DNA of 64,000 bases from Metapseudomonas boanensis (GCF_018704125.1 NZ_JAGTIS010000002.1:496001-560000), one strand, 5' to 3'; shown: positions 45,587-55,788, counted from the stretch's first letter. Program-made: numbers and translations. Notes: generated from the letters alone by a model not told the origin.

Positions 45587-47527
45587 TCATTTTTTATCGC
45601 CAACAAGTTCAAGGTTATTACCAAGCCCGATTAAACTTAAGGACTTGCAGCCGCCTATTATCTGGCGCCTTCTTGCCGACTCGAAAGACAATTCCATTTT
45701 CTTGCAATAATCACTTGCCAGAATGCGCCCACCCTTGACGTCCAGGTAGCTCGAAGTATCGGCATCAGTTGAGTCAATAAAATTGAACTGGTCAAATTTA
45801 GGGCGCGCACGCTTCTCGGCACTTAAATTAACAAACGAAATACCATCACTTATCTCACGCACAACGATTGGCGGAAGCCGAGCCTCCTCTCCAATGACTG
45901 GCTTCAAATCCATTTTAGATGTCGCTGTGTTTTTCACTTGAACACCTGCAACATCCAGGATAGTAGCCGAGAGCTGGGCCAGGCTTGCTGTTCTGGAGCT
46001 TTTCGCAAGAGTCACGTACTTCCGATATAGCTCGGCCCGCTGCAGCCTGGCGGGCCCGTTAAAGTAGATGAAGAACGGCACCCGTGCCATTTCATGTGTG
46101 AACCGGGAAGAGTCATGCCCTTTTCCGGTAAAAACCGAATCTCCGTGATCGGAGAAATAGATCAGCACTGCTGGCGCATCTAACCCGCGAACATAGTCAA
46201 TGGTCTTCGAGACGCTATAGTCTATATATTTGACTGCTGAATCATAGGCATCGACAGATTCAATTGAGATATAGTCAGCCTCTGACATCCTGACTCCAGA
46301 ACCCGAAGAAAAATATCCATCAACTGGAACCCTCCACTCCTCCGGGATATTTGCAAGATATTCTCCATGCCCTGCATAAGAATGGAGAAACGTAACCGAG
46401 GCCTTGCTTTTGCTTGAAAAGTCCAGATTTTCAAGCTGCGCCTCGAAAAACGCATCATCCCACGGCCTTGCGGCCTTACCATCACTGTTGCCAAGCCGCC
46501 GCGAATCCGTGCTGAAGGTATTTTGGGCGTTCTTGAAGATGATGGAGGACGCCTGATTCCAGGTTCCAACCATGCCCTGGTTGCTTATCAGGCGAACATC
46601 CACCTTGGCCTTCCTTAATACATCTACAACAGAAATCCGCCGGCGCCGCTCAATTGGCAGAAAATCCTCTTCGCTGTGCAAGGCAAAAGAAAACGCCTCC
46701 AGCAGTGATGGGGACGTATGTGTGTGGGTAGAGAACACATTTTCAAAAAGAATGAAATTCGGATCTTCATCGAAGACCTTCTTGAGCCTTGGGGTCGTGT
46801 CTCGCGGATAGCCGTAGAGACTCATATTCATTACCGAGGTGGACTCCCCGACATAAACAAAGACATCAACCTTGCCTTCAGCCTGCACTGCCTCTGGCGG
46901 TTCATTTGAAAAGTTACTCTTTACCACCAGATAAGATTCTGAATTACTGAAAAACAATGAAGCGGAATCCAGAAACGTCAGCAGGATCGCACCAATAACA
47001 AGCAATCCAGACAGCGCCAACTTTATATGGGCATAGTATTGCTTGGTAAAGGTTCTTGAGTGCAGCCACCACTTCAACAAATAAAAACTTGAAACCGCCA
47101 TCAGCAAGTAGAGCAGGTAGAGAGCAAGCGCTTTCATACGAAAATCAGGCTTGATCGTTTCCTGCATCGTGGCGAGCCAGAATTTTGCTTCCTCAAAATC
47201 AAAGTCCTTGGCCTCAGAGAATGAATCGACCCCGAGCGACCCGATGAAGCCTGACACCGGCTGATGAAAAAGCATCCAGGCCAAGCCCACTAAGAATGTA
47301 ATTACGGCAGAAATTAACCTTCCCTTATGCAGCAGGAGTAGCGAGACATACGTCGCTCCAGCAAAGAACAGATACTCTGCCTTTCTTGAGTAGAGGATCG
47401 AGGCGACCAACTTGAGTTCCTCGCCTCTGCCCAAAAACAAAAGCCCCCCCACTGCCACGAGTGCCAGGAAAACCAGCAGGATCAGTAAAACAACAAAAAC
47501 ACGAACCGCGCTGCGACCCTTGATCAT
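45587..47527 (-). CDS. Membrane-bound sulfatase-family phosphoethanolamine transferase
   Basis: 646 residues. Five or so membrane helices occupy the first 205 residues; a periplasmic sulfatase/alkaline-phosphatase domain follows. The nucleophile Thr is in VGESTSVMNMSLYGYPRDTT (about residue 228), and metal ligands are in SDHGDSVFTGKGHDSS. This layout matches phosphoethanolamine transferases of the EptA/CptA/OpgE type, which decorate lipid A, core or glucans. ATG at 47527 follows AAGGAG. It is convergent with the array and divergent from the ligase-like gene, so its acceptor may be one of the local glycans; that is inference. The DNA is less GC-rich than the backbone. Confidence 0.83.
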   Translation of the reverse strand: MIKGRSAVRVFVVLLILLVFLALVAVGGLLFLGRGEELKLVASILYSRKAEYLFFAGATYVSLLLLHKGRLISAVITFLVGLAWMLFHQPVSGFIGSLGVDSFSEAKDFDFEEAKFWLATMQETIKPDFRMKALALYLLYLLMAVSSFYLLKWWLHSRTFTKQYYAHIKLALSGLLVIGAILLTFLDSASLFFSNSESYLVVKSNFSNEPPEAVQAEGKVDVFVYVGESTSVMNMSLYGYPRDTTPRLKKVFDEDPNFILFENVFSTHTHTSPSLLEAFSFALHSEEDFLPIERRRRISVVDVLRKAKVDVRLISNQGMVGTWNQASSIIFKNAQNTFSTDSRRLGNSDGKAARPWDDAFFEAQLENLDFSSKSKASVTFLHSYAGHGEYLANIPEEWRVPVDGYFSSGSGVRMSEADYISIESVDAYDSAVKYIDYSVSKTIDYVRGLDAPAVLIYFSDHGDSVFTGKGHDSSRFTHEMARVPFFIYFNGPARLQRAELYRKYVTLAKSSRTASLAQLSATILDVAGVQVKNTATSKMDLKPVIGEEARLPPIVVREISDGISFVNLSAEKRARPKFDQFNFIDSTDADTSSYLDVKGGRILASDYCKKMELSFESARRRQIIGGCKSLSLIGLGNNLELVGDKK

Positions 47528-47603
47528 TTTTGATCTCCTTATGGCTCAAAGGAGTGACATGGCTACCAGTTGCTCTATGCCCACATTCCTGATCCAGATT
47601 TTT

Positions 47604-47669
47604 TAGGAGCCAGCTTGCTGGCGAATGCCAACCCTTTCGGGACCCGTTCGCCAGCAAGCTGGCTCCTAC
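47604..47669. repeat. Inverted REP pair, both halves GCCAGC type
   Basis: TAGGAGCCAGCTTGCTGGCG faces CGCCAGCAAGCTGGCTCCTA with about 20 bases between. Both halves are of the GCCAGC/GCTGGC form, unlike the mixed pairs in the arrays. It sits in the divergent gap between the sulfatase and ligase-like genes. Confidence 0.88.
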
Positions 47670-47773
47670 ACGAACTATTTCGCCGGCGCGGTATCCCCCT
47701 CCTACACTTACGCCATTCACTCTCTGCCGCGCGCCGCGCATGGCTGCCAACTACCAAACGGAAGAGCCCGCCT

Positions 47774-49210
47774 ATGCTCCGGTCCACCAGCCACCTTGAG
47801 CGCTTTCTGCTCGCCGCGATGCTGCTTGTGTTGGTGTGGCTGCCGATGCCCCTGGGCAGCAATCGCGAGTGGGCGGTTGGGCTGTTCATCCTGTTGATGG
47901 GCGGCCTGGGCTGCGCCTGGGCGATTGGCCAGTTTTTCGATGGTGCCGAACGAGGCCCGCAGAACAAGGCCATGAAGACAGCCCTCCCCTTGCTTGCGCT
48001 GCTTCTACTCACGCAGGCCTGGGTGGCGGTGCAATGGCTGGCCGGCCTGACTGTCGATATAGGGTCGACCTTCCAACACCTGATGCTCGGCCTGGCCTAT
48101 TGCCTGCTGTTCCTGCTGGTGATCGCGCTGTTCCATACCCGCAAGCGCCTCAACCTGCTGCTCGGCACGCTGGTGGTCAGCGGTACGCTGCAGGCCTTCT
48201 TTGGCGCCTTCATGACCCTTTCCGATGTGGAGTGGCTGCTGGCCGGTCCCAAGGACAGCTACATCGGCGACGCGACCGGCACCTTCGTCAACCGTAACCA
48301 TCTGGCCGGCTATCTGGAGATGACCCTGGCCTGCGGCATCGGCCTGCTACTGGCTCTGCGCGATGACAGCCCCTTCAGCTGGGCGAACCTGGTGGAACTG
48401 CTGATGGGCCCCAAGGCGCGTCTGCGCCTGGCCCTGGTTGTCATGGTCATCGCCCTGGTGATGACCCACTCGCGCATGGGCAACATTGCGTTTTTCGCCA
48501 GCCTGTTGCTGGTGGGTAGCCTGTTCGTCGTGCTGGAAAAGGAGAATCGCCTGCGTAACGGCCTGATTCTGACCAGCATCATTCTCATAGACGTCCTGGT
48601 GGTCAGTCAGTATTTCGGCCTGGAAAGACTCAAGGATCGCGTGCTCAGCACCCGCTTGAACGATGTGGTTGTGAATGGCGAAGTGGTCCAGCAGGCCAAC
48701 GAAGTTCGCGACGATGTGTTCAGCTACGCCCTGCCGCTGCTCCGGGAACGTCCGCTGATGGGCCAAGGCGCCGGCAGCTTCGAAGCGGTGTTCCCCAGAT
48801 ACCCGGGCGAGGATATCCGCATCCATTTCGACCATGCGCACAACGACTATATCCAGTTCGCCGTCGAGTTCGGCCTGCTGGGAAGCCTGCCACTGGCTGC
48901 CTTCATCCTGGCGGCCTTGTGGTATGCACTCAGGGCGCTTTGGCGGCGCGAGTCGGTGTATCGCAGAGGAGTAGGTTTCGGCGCGGCGATGGGCATCGTC
49001 GCCCTGCTGATCCACTCCAGCACTGACTTCAACCTGCAAATCCCGGCCAACGCCGCGACCTTGGTCGTTGTCTGCGCGATAGCCGTGCTCGCCGGCAGCC
49101 AGGTCGCACCGCGCAAGCACGCAGAACATCCCGGCAGGGACGGCTCGCCCCATGGCCATGAACACCCCCTCGATGCACCGCGCCTTCCGCCTCAGCCAGC
49201 ACAACCATAA
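47774..49210 (+). CDS. O-antigen ligase / polymerase-like membrane protein (Wzy_C)
   Basis: 478 residues with about 11-12 membrane helices. The Wzy_C domain is shown by FVNRNHLAGYLEMTL (about residue 174), the large periplasmic loop with GQGAGSFEAVFPRY and the His-bearing FDHAHNDYIQFAVEFG (about residue 353). This branch includes O-antigen ligases (WaaL) and some exopolysaccharide polymerases or PglL-like enzymes; which it is cannot be told. The ATG at 47774 gives a normal first helix. Its last 19 bases overlap the convergent VanZ-like gene. Confidence 0.85.
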   Translation: MLRSTSHLERFLLAAMLLVLVWLPMPLGSNREWAVGLFILLMGGLGCAWAIGQFFDGAERGPQNKAMKTALPLLALLLLTQAWVAVQWLAGLTVDIGSTFQHLMLGLAYCLLFLLVIALFHTRKRLNLLLGTLVVSGTLQAFFGAFMTLSDVEWLLAGPKDSYIGDATGTFVNRNHLAGYLEMTLACGIGLLLALRDDSPFSWANLVELLMGPKARLRLALVVMVIALVMTHSRMGNIAFFASLLLVGSLFVVLEKENRLRNGLILTSIILIDVLVVSQYFGLERLKDRVLSTRLNDVVVNGEVVQQANEVRDDVFSYALPLLRERPLMGQGAGSFEAVFPRYPGEDIRIHFDHAHNDYIQFAVEFGLLGSLPLAAFILAALWYALRALWRRESVYRRGVGFGAAMGIVALLIHSSTDFNLQIPANAATLVVVCAIAVLAGSQVAPRKHAEHPGRDGSPHGHEHPLDAPRLPPQPAQP

Positions 49211-49566
49211 CGGCGAGCCCGCAACCAGCTTTTCAACCACAGCGAGCCAATCCAGCCCAGCATTACGCCGAGGGTGTTGGCGATCACGTCGCCCGTCGAT
49301 GGCGTGCGGTTGGGCAGCAAGCCCTGGCCCAGTTCGATCAACAGTCCTGTCCCCAGGCAGATGGTCAGGAGCCAGATGAAATGCGCGCGGGGAAACGCCA
49401 GGCGCGAGGTCGCAGCCAAGGCAGCAAAGCCGAGTAAATGGTGCAGCTTGTCCTGCTGCTCAACTGCCTCTGGCAGCGGCTCAGGCTTCAAGCCGGCGAA
49501 CAGGATGACCGCGAGGACGGCAAAAAAGGGCAAAACACGCAAATACCGCATGAGGGCTGGAGACAT
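49192..49566 (-). CDS. VanZ-like membrane protein (copy 2)
   Basis: 124 residues, four membrane helices. It shares VLAVxLxAGL, QDKLHH, GLLIELGQGLLPNRTPSTGD and ANTLGVMLGWI with copy 1 at 43620. The ATG at 49566 was chosen because it gives exactly the same distance to the shared AGL segment as in copy 1; an ATG 30 bases upstream is possible. It is the last gene of the minus-strand cluster, 39 bp after manC. Function unknown. Confidence 0.8.
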   Translation of the reverse strand: MSPALMRYLRVLPFFAVLAVILFAGLKPEPLPEAVEQQDKLHHLLGFAALAATSRLAFPRAHFIWLLTICLGTGLLIELGQGLLPNRTPSTGDVIANTLGVMLGWIGSLWLKSWLRARRYGCAG

Positions 49567-49605
49567 CCCGGTTGTCCGAATGAGTGCTGGATGCATGGGT
49601 GGCGC

Positions 49606-51015
49606 TCACGCCCGCCCGTACTTGTCTTCGAAGCGCACGATGTCGTCTTCACCCAGGTAGGAGCCCGACTGCACTTCGATCAGGTCCAATGGAATGACGC
49701 CTGGATTTTCCAAGGCGTGGACCTGGCCGACGGGGATGTAGGTGGACTGGTTTTCGGTTACCAGGTAGGTCTTGTCGCCATTGGTGACCTTGGCCGTCCC
49801 GCTGACGACTATCCAGTGTTCGGCGCGGTGGTGATGCATCTGGACCGAAAGCTTGGCGCCGGGCTGCACGGTAATTCGCTTGACCTGGTAACGCTGACCT
49901 CTGTCGATGGAGTCATACACGCCCCAGGGACGATAGACCTCGCGATGGTTGAGGTGCTCGTTACGCGAACAGCCTTTCAACTGCTCGACGATCTTCTTCA
50001 CGTCCTGCACATGGTCCTTGTGTGCAACCAGTACGGCATCCTTGGTTTCGACGATGACCAGGTCGTCGACTCCAACGGTCGCGACCAGGCGGCTGTCGGC
50101 ATGCACAAAGTTATTGCACGAGCGCTGGTGCAGTACGTCACCCTTGAAGACGTTGCCCTGCTCGTCCTTTTCACTGATGCCCCAAAGCGCCGACCAGGAG
50201 CCGATGTCACTCCAGCCCGCATCCAGCGGCACCATGGCCGCATCCTCGGTCTTCTCCATCACCGCGTAGTCGATGGAGTCTTCCGGGCAGGCGGTAAAGG
50301 CGGCTTGATCCACGCGGGTGAATTGCATGTCCCGGGAGGCTCCTTCCAGGGCCGTACGACAGGCCGCAAGTATGTCCGGCCGGAAGCGCTCCAACTCATG
50401 CAGATAGCGGCTAGCACGGAACATGAACATGCCGCTGTTCCAGAAGTAGTTGCCGCTGGCCAGGTACTCCTGGGCCTCGATCATGTTTGGTTTTTCGACA
50501 AAGCGGCTGACCGCAAAACCGGTATCACCTATGCCTTCACCCTTCTCGATGTAGCCATAGCCTGTTTCCGCATGGGTGGGGACGATGCCGAATGTCACCA
50601 GCTTGCCGTCCTCGGCCAGAGGCATGGCTGCCCGGACACTGGCATGGAAAGCCGATACATCCTGGATCTGATGATCCGCCGCCAGTACCAGCAGCAGCGG
50701 GTCATCGGCCTCGGCGCACGCCTGCAAGGCCGCCAGGGCAATGGCCGGTGCAGTGTTACGGCCGACGGGTTCGAGCAGGATGTTGGCCTTCGCCATGCCC
50801 AGCAGGCGCAGTTGCTCGGCAGCGAGGAATCGGTGCTCCTCGTTGCAGATCAGCCGGGGCAACCCGGCGTCGAGCCCCTCAAGGCGCCTGATAGTGGCCT
50901 GCAACATGGAGAGGCCAGCATCGGCCAACGGCAGGAACTGTTTCGGTTTGAGTTGACGCGACAGCGGCCACAGGCGGGAGCCTGAACCGCCGGCCATGAT
51001 GACCGGTAGGAACAT
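49606..51015 (-). CDS. manC: Mannose-1-phosphate guanylyltransferase / mannose-6-phosphate isomerase (copy 2)
   Basis: 469 residues. [33 protein letters not shown] and RFVEKPN form the nucleotidyltransferase; [12 protein letters not shown] and [10 protein letters not shown] the cupin isomerase. It matches copy 1 (36713-38125) throughout, most closely in the C-terminal 180 residues. It lies 30 bp after gmm in a gmd-fcl-gmm-manC order like that of the enterobacterial colanic acid locus. Confidence 0.96.
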   Translation of the reverse strand: MFLPVIMAGGSGSRLWPLSRQLKPKQFLPLADAGLSMLQATIRRLEGLDAGLPRLICNEEHRFLAAEQLRLLGMAKANILLEPVGRNTAPAIALAALQACAEADDPLLLVLAADHQIQDVSAFHASVRAAMPLAEDGKLVTFGIVPTHAETGYGYIEKGEGIGDTGFAVSRFVEKPNMIEAQEYLASGNYFWNSGMFMFRASRYLHELERFRPDILAACRTALEGASRDMQFTRVDQAAFTACPEDSIDYAVMEKTEDAAMVPLDAGWSDIGSWSALWGISEKDEQGNVFKGDVLHQRSCNNFVHADSRLVATVGVDDLVIVETKDAVLVAHKDHVQDVKKIVEQLKGCSRNEHLNHREVYRPWGVYDSIDRGQRYQVKRITVQPGAKLSVQMHHHRAEHWIVVSGTAKVTNGDKTYLVTENQSTYIPVGQVHALENPGVIPLDLIEVQSGSYLGEDDIVRFEDKYGRA

Positions 51016-51045
51016 TTCGGGCGTCCTCTAAAGCTGTTGGAAGTG

Positions 51046-51516
51046 CTATTGCAGGGCATCCAGGTAGGCGCGAGCGTTGTCGTGCACCTGGGAGCTGGCC
51101 TGCATCTCGGCCACGCGCCACCAGCGGAAGCAGTCGTGCTGGGCGGCAGGGGTTATGAGCGTCGTAGAAGGGGGTAGGCGGAGCTGGTAACCCAGCACGA
51201 CGTAATGGGTGTCGGGATGGGTTGGCGTATCGCCAAACACGCTATCGCTGTAGAAGTGCTCATAGACACCCAGCAAACGCGCCTGGCGTCGCTCGAACGC
51301 CTGCCCCAGCTCGTCCAGAGTCAGTCTCCGGAACGCAGCATCGAGACTCTCGTTCTTCAGGATCCGGCCCCCGGGTACGAACCAGTACCCGTGGGCTGGG
51401 CGGTTCAGCCGCTGGCCAAGGAGAATGGCCCCTTCGGCGTTCTGCACCACCAGGTCGATGGCGACCAGCGGAGTCAGTGCCACGACCGTGCGGAAAGACT
51501 CGTTACTCAGCCACAT
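51046..51516 (-). CDS. gmm: GDP-mannose mannosyl hydrolase (NUDIX)
   Basis: 156 residues (E. coli Gmm 159). It hydrolyses GDP-mannose or GDP-fucose to GDP and sugar. The variant Nudix box GGRILKNESLDAAFRRLT is diagnostic of Gmm rather than ordinary Nudix enzymes; HYVVLGYQLRL and WWRVAEM are also typical. The ATG at 51516 follows AGGAG; longer frames upstream lack family features. It lies between fcl and manC and may balance nucleotide sugar levels. The first locus has no gmm. Confidence 0.92.
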   Translation of the reverse strand: MWLSNESFRTVVALTPLVAIDLVVQNAEGAILLGQRLNRPAHGYWFVPGGRILKNESLDAAFRRLTLDELGQAFERRQARLLGVYEHFYSDSVFGDTPTHPDTHYVVLGYQLRLPPSTTLITPAAQHDCFRWWRVAEMQASSQVHDNARAYLDALQ

Positions 51517-51602
51517 GATTGCTCCTGAAAAAATCCAGGCACGAAATCGACAAGGTGCGGGTAACGCCTGGACGGGCAGCCGTGTGGAGGCGGGAGGCAC
51601 CG

Positions 51603-52580
51603 TCAGTGCATGCGCGCATGCTCCACGTTCTCGACGTACCAGCGGTAGGCATCGCGCAGGCCCTCCTCCAGTCCGATGCTGGCTTGCCAACCCAGCGCTT
51701 TCAGGCGGGACACATCCATCAGCTTGCGCGGGGTGCCGTCCGGCTTGCTGGCATCGAAGCCCAACCGGCCGGCGAAACCCGTAACCTTGGCGAGGGTTTC
51801 CGCCAGTTCGCGGATACTGCAATCGACACCGGTGCCCACGTTGATGTGCGAGAGCATCGGCTGGGTGTTGGCCTGATACGTTGCACTCTCCAACTCCATC
51901 ACATGCACGCTGGCGGCGGCCATGTCGTCCACATGCAGGAATTCGCGCATCGGTTTGCCGCTGCCCCAGATCACCACTTCTTCGTCACCCCGCTGCACGG
52001 CTTCGTGGAAACGGCGCAGGAGCGCCGGGATCACGTGGCTGTTCTGTGGGTGATAGTTGTCGTGGGGGCCATACAGGTTGGTCGGCATCACGCTGCGGTA
52101 GTCGCGGCCATGCTGGCGGTTATAGCTTTCGCACAGTTTGATCCCGGCGATCTTGGCGATGGCGTAAGGCTCGTTGGTGGGCTCGAGGATCCCCGTGAGC
52201 AAGGCGTCTTCCCGCATCGGCTGCTCAGCATGCTTGGGATAGATGCAGGATGAGCCGAGGAACAGAAGCTTCTGCACGCCAGCCTGGTGCGCCGCCTGGA
52301 TGACGTTGGCTTCGATCATCAGGTTCTGGTAGATGAAGTCCGCCGGATAGCTGTTGTTGGCGTGAATCCCGCCCACCTTGGCCGCCGCCAGATACACCTG
52401 ATCAATACGGTTGGTGTTGAAGAAAGATTGCACGGCGGCCTGGTCGAGCAGATCCACCTCATCATGCGCGGCCACGAGAATATGGGTATAGCCCAGCGCC
52501 TTGAGGCGGCGGACGATGGCCGACCCCACCATGCCGCGATGGCCGGCGACGAAAACAGCCTGGTTCAGATCTCGGACCAC
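51603..52580 (-). CDS. fcl: GDP-L-fucose synthase (copy 2)
   Basis: 325 residues, the same length as copy 1 and clearly homologous throughout ([44 protein letters not shown]). It starts 2 bp after the gmd stop, the same spacing as in copy 1, so the pair was duplicated together. The gene is inverted relative to the first cassette. Confidence 0.97.
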   Translation of the reverse strand: MVRDLNQAVFVAGHRGMVGSAIVRRLKALGYTHILVAAHDEVDLLDQAAVQSFFNTNRIDQVYLAAAKVGGIHANNSYPADFIYQNLMIEANVIQAAHQAGVQKLLFLGSSCIYPKHAEQPMREDALLTGILEPTNEPYAIAKIAGIKLCESYNRQHGRDYRSVMPTNLYGPHDNYHPQNSHVIPALLRRFHEAVQRGDEEVVIWGSGKPMREFLHVDDMAAASVHVMELESATYQANTQPMLSHINVGTGVDCSIRELAETLAKVTGFAGRLGFDASKPDGTPRKLMDVSRLKALGWQASIGLEEGLRDAYRWYVENVEHARMH

Positions 52581-52582
52581 GT

Positions 52583-53707
52583 TCAGTGCTCCCCTGCAAC
52601 CGGCACTTCGTGGCCGTGCTGTTTGAGGAGCGCGTGACGCTGCGCGACCTTGAGGTCTTCACGAATCATCTCGGCGCACATTTCCTGCACCGTGATTTCC
52701 GGTACCCAGCCCAGCTTCTGCTTGGCCTTGGTGGGGTCGCCAAGCAAGGTTTCCACTTCGGTTGGACGGAAGTAGCGAGGGTCGACGCGAACAACCACAT
52801 CGCCGATCTTGAGGGCCGGCGCCTTGTCGCCCGCAAGGCGTTCGACAATGGCCATTTCGTCCACACCTTCACCTTCGAAGCGCAAGGTGACCCCCAGTTC
52901 TGCCGCAGACCAGCGGATGAATTCGCGAACGGAATACTGCACGCCAGTGGCGATGACGAAGTCATCCGGCTGTTCCTGCTGCAACATCATCCATTGCATG
53001 CGCACGTAGTCCCTGGCGTGTCCCCAGTCACGCAGCGAATTCATGTTGCCCAGATACAGGCAGTGTTCCAGGCCTTGCGCAATATTGGCCAGGCCACGGG
53101 TGATCTTGCGGGTCACGAAGGTTTCGCCACGGCGCGGCGACTCGTGGTTGAACAGGATGCCGTTGCAGGCATACATGCCATAGGCCTCACGGTAGTTGAC
53201 CGTGATCCAGTAGGCGTAGAGCTTGGCCGCCGCATAGGGTGAGCGTGGGTAGAAGGGCGTGGTTTCCTTCTGCGGGATTTCTTGCACCTGGCCGAAGAGC
53301 TCGGAAGTGGACGCCTGGTAGAAGCGAGTCTTTTTCTCCAGCCCAAGCAGGCGAATCGCTTCGAGAATGCGCAGGGTGCCCAAGGCATCCACATCGGCCG
53401 TGTATTCCGGCGACTCGAAACTCACGGCTACGTGGGACTGTGCGCCCAGGTTGTAGACCTCATCCGGATGCACTTCCTGGATGATGCGGGTGAGGTTGGA
53501 TGAGTCGCTCAGATCGCCGTAATGCAGCACGAAGTTGCGATCATCGACATGCGGCCCCTGATAGATGTGATCCACGCGCTGGGTATTGAAGGAGGAAGCG
53601 CGACGCTTGATGCCATGTACCTCATAGCCTTTTTCCAGCAGGAGTTCTGCGAGATAGGAGCCGTCTTGGCCGGTGATGCCGGTGATAAGGGCTTTTTTCT
53701 GTGTCAT
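52583..53707 (-). CDS. gmd: GDP-mannose 4,6-dehydratase (copy 2)
   Basis: 374 residues. [19 protein letters not shown] and [14 protein letters not shown] (Tyr/Lys pair) define it. It is about 90% identical by eye to copy 1 at 29497. It follows the WecG/TagA-type gene by 55 bp and heads the gmd-fcl-gmm-manC set. Confidence 0.97.
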   Translation of the reverse strand: MTQKKALITGITGQDGSYLAELLLEKGYEVHGIKRRASSFNTQRVDHIYQGPHVDDRNFVLHYGDLSDSSNLTRIIQEVHPDEVYNLGAQSHVAVSFESPEYTADVDALGTLRILEAIRLLGLEKKTRFYQASTSELFGQVQEIPQKETTPFYPRSPYAAAKLYAYWITVNYREAYGMYACNGILFNHESPRRGETFVTRKITRGLANIAQGLEHCLYLGNMNSLRDWGHARDYVRMQWMMLQQEQPDDFVIATGVQYSVREFIRWSAAELGVTLRFEGEGVDEMAIVERLAGDKAPALKIGDVVVRVDPRYFRPTEVETLLGDPTKAKQKLGWVPEITVQEMCAEMIREDLKVAQRHALLKQHGHEVPVAGEH

Positions 53708-53762
53708 CTATCAGTCCTCTTCAAGTCAGAGAGAGGTAATACCGCGGGGGCTGCGCAGTGAA

Positions 53763-54530
53763 TCAACGACCCAACAGCTGTCGCACGGCATGCACAATGA
53801 AAAGGGTGTTGGTCACCAGGTAACGCTTCCACAAACGCCGTGGCTCGCTACACACCCTGTGAAGCCATTCCAGGCCGTGCTGTTGCATCCACAGCGGCGC
53901 ACGCTGAATGGTGCCGGCGTGATAATCGAAGGCGGCACCGACGCCTACCATCACCGCATTGATCCGCCCGCAATGCTCAGCCATCCATTGCTCCTGCTTC
54001 GGGCAGCCCAGGCTGACCCAGACAGTGCCAGCGCCGGAAGCGTTGATGGCGTCAACCACAGCGGCATCTTCTTCGATGGTCAACGGGCGAAAGGGCGGCG
54101 AGCAGGCACCGGCAATCGTCAGCCCGGGAAACTGCTCCAGCAGCTTGCGCTGGAGAATCTCAAGGGTTTGCGGCATGCCGCCATATAGATAGATCGACTC
54201 CCCACGCTGCGCGGCCTCGGCGCAGTATTGCCACATCAGGTCGGGGCCATTGATCCGCTCCTGCCTGGAAACGCCCATACGACGCATCAACCAGGCCACG
54301 GGGGAGCCATCTGGCGTGGCCATATCCGCCTCGCGGATCACCTTGGCGAAGTCCTGGTTGTGATGAGCAGTAACCACCGAGTGGACGTTGCAAATACAGA
54401 CATAGCGACTTTCCCGCGCCGCTGCCCAGATCGCGAGGCAGGTCAATACCTGCGACCAGCTCAACGAGTCGATGGGCGCACCGATCACCGAACTCACAGC
54501 CCGCTGATCGTTGTCGAGATGTCTATCCAT
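53763..54530 (-). CDS. WecG/TagA/CpsF family glycosyltransferase
   Basis: 255 residues from ATG 54530. Family motifs are TPDGSPVAWLMRRMG (about residue 74), YLYGGMPQTLEILQ, WVSLGCPKQEQWM and GVGAAFDYHAGTIQRAP, ending GLEWLHRVCSEPRRLWKRYL. These membrane-associated GT26 enzymes often add the second sugar to lipid-linked GlcNAc or Glc; ManNAc or ManNAcA transfer is known for WecG/TagA, but no ManNAc genes are seen here. It overlaps the upstream transferase gene by 8 bases, with GAGGTG as ribosome site. Confidence 0.9.
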   Translation of the reverse strand: MDRHLDNDQRAVSSVIGAPIDSLSWSQVLTCLAIWAAARESRYVCICNVHSVVTAHHNQDFAKVIREADMATPDGSPVAWLMRRMGVSRQERINGPDLMWQYCAEAAQRGESIYLYGGMPQTLEILQRKLLEQFPGLTIAGACSPPFRPLTIEEDAAVVDAINASGAGTVWVSLGCPKQEQWMAEHCGRINAVMVGVGAAFDYHAGTIQRAPLWMQQHGLEWLHRVCSEPRRLWKRYLVTNTLFIVHAVRQLLGR

Positions 54531-55788
54531 TGCGCGACACCTCAATGGCCTGTTGATAAATGTCCATCAAAGAGGCGAAGTTGGCTTCTTCGGTGTACTG
54601 GCTCTCAAACTCGGCGCGTGCGCCTTGGCCAAGCTGCTCGAGGAGCCCTGGCGTCTCCCAGGCGGTACGCACTTCCTGCAACAACGACTGGGGATTGGAT
54701 GGCTGGAAAACCACGCCACTTTTTCCGTGCTGCACGATCGTCGGCAGGGGACCAAGATCGGATACGCCAGCGGGTGTACCAAAGGCGAACGCTTCGCGGA
54801 CGACCATCGGGAAGCCCTCAAAGCACTCAGACGACAACACCAGTAAACGTGCACCGGCAATCTGTGCTTGCGCCTGCTCTGCGCTGACCTGGCCCAGGAA
54901 ACTCACCGGCAGACCCGCAGCCATACGCTCCAGCTCAGGTCGTAACTCGCCATCGCCCACCAAGCGGAGCTCAGGAGCGGCTGCACCCCAGGCCTGCCAG
55001 GCGCGGAGCAGGCTGAACAGGCCTTTTTCCGCAGTCAGACGCCCGGCAAAAATCACGTAGGGCTTTCGCTGTGCCCAGGCAGTGACCGGAGGATTGCCGG
55101 GATAGAAATTGGGTTTGACGTGCACCTTCTCGCTCGGCAACCCGGCGTTGATCATCAACCCGCGCTGGAACTCGGAGAGACAGATATATGCGTCCACCTG
55201 ATCGCTCCAGGTACCGAGTGCGCGGTGCAAACCCACACTAAAGGCCAGCGGCAGCGTCGCAGCACGACTGCTGCGATAGCACCCATGAATCATCGCCGGC
55301 ATGGGTGAGTGCTTATCGAGGCATTCGGTACAGACCTTCCCGTCACGCATGGGAATGGCGGCCGGGCAAAACAATCGGTAGTTATGAAGTGTCAGAACAC
55401 GCGCTGCACGTTTGCCAATCGCATGGAAGATCCCAGGAGAAAGCAAAGGGAAAGTATTGTGGGCATGCACGACATCAGGCTTGAAGCGCTCTATCTCACG
55501 TAACAAGGCGGCAGATGCCCAAGGGTTCCACGGCGTTGCCAATGCGCCCTTTACTGTGCCCCAGCTTCCTTGCGCGCGAATTTCATCACTATGACGAACA
55601 AACTCAGACACCTCTTGGCCATGGGATCGCAGCAAATGCTTTTCCGTCTCGAAGACCTGGTTTTCACCCGACGGAAACTCTGACGAATAGTAGTCATGAA
55701 CTAATAAAGACCGTATCTGCTTCGGCACATCTGGACTTCGAGATTCTCCCGGCAGATGGCATTCACCATGGATGACTTGTATTCCCAT
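54523..55788 (-). CDS. Glycosyltransferase family 4
   Basis: 421 residues, GT-B fold. The N-terminal half has LLVHDYYSSEFPSGENQVFE and HAHNTFPLLSPG; the donor half has FAGRLTAEKGLFSLL (about residue 237) and SSECFEGFPMVVREAFAFG, with the usual E-x7-E pattern, then TPAGVSDLGPLP. The ATG at 55788 follows AAGGAG; about 20 residues before LLVHDYY are extra relative to common family starts. Sugar unknown. Confidence 0.9.
   Translation of the reverse strand: MGIQVIHGECHLPGESRSPDVPKQIRSLLVHDYYSSEFPSGENQVFETEKHLLRSHGQEVSEFVRHSDEIRAQGSWGTVKGALATPWNPWASAALLREIERFKPDVVHAHNTFPLLSPGIFHAIGKRAARVLTLHNYRLFCPAAIPMRDGKVCTECLDKHSPMPAMIHGCYRSSRAATLPLAFSVGLHRALGTWSDQVDAYICLSEFQRGLMINAGLPSEKVHVKPNFYPGNPPVTAWAQRKPYVIFAGRLTAEKGLFSLLRAWQAWGAAAPELRLVGDGELRPELERMAAGLPVSFLGQVSAEQAQAQIAGARLLVLSSECFEGFPMVVREAFAFGTPAGVSDLGPLPTIVQHGKSGVVFQPSNPQSLLQEVRTAWETPGLLEQLGQGARAEFESQYTEEANFASLMDIYQQAIEVSRNG

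Noticed and set aside
47570..47773. Longer N-terminus for the ligase-like protein starting at 47570
   Set aside because: The extra 68 codons run through an inverted REP pair and lack family or signal character; ATG 47774 gives the first membrane helix directly.
49438..50985. Long plus-strand frame opposite manC copy 2
   Set aside because: Antisense shadow of manC; similar shadows lie opposite hisA, the aminotransferase and gmd and were left out.
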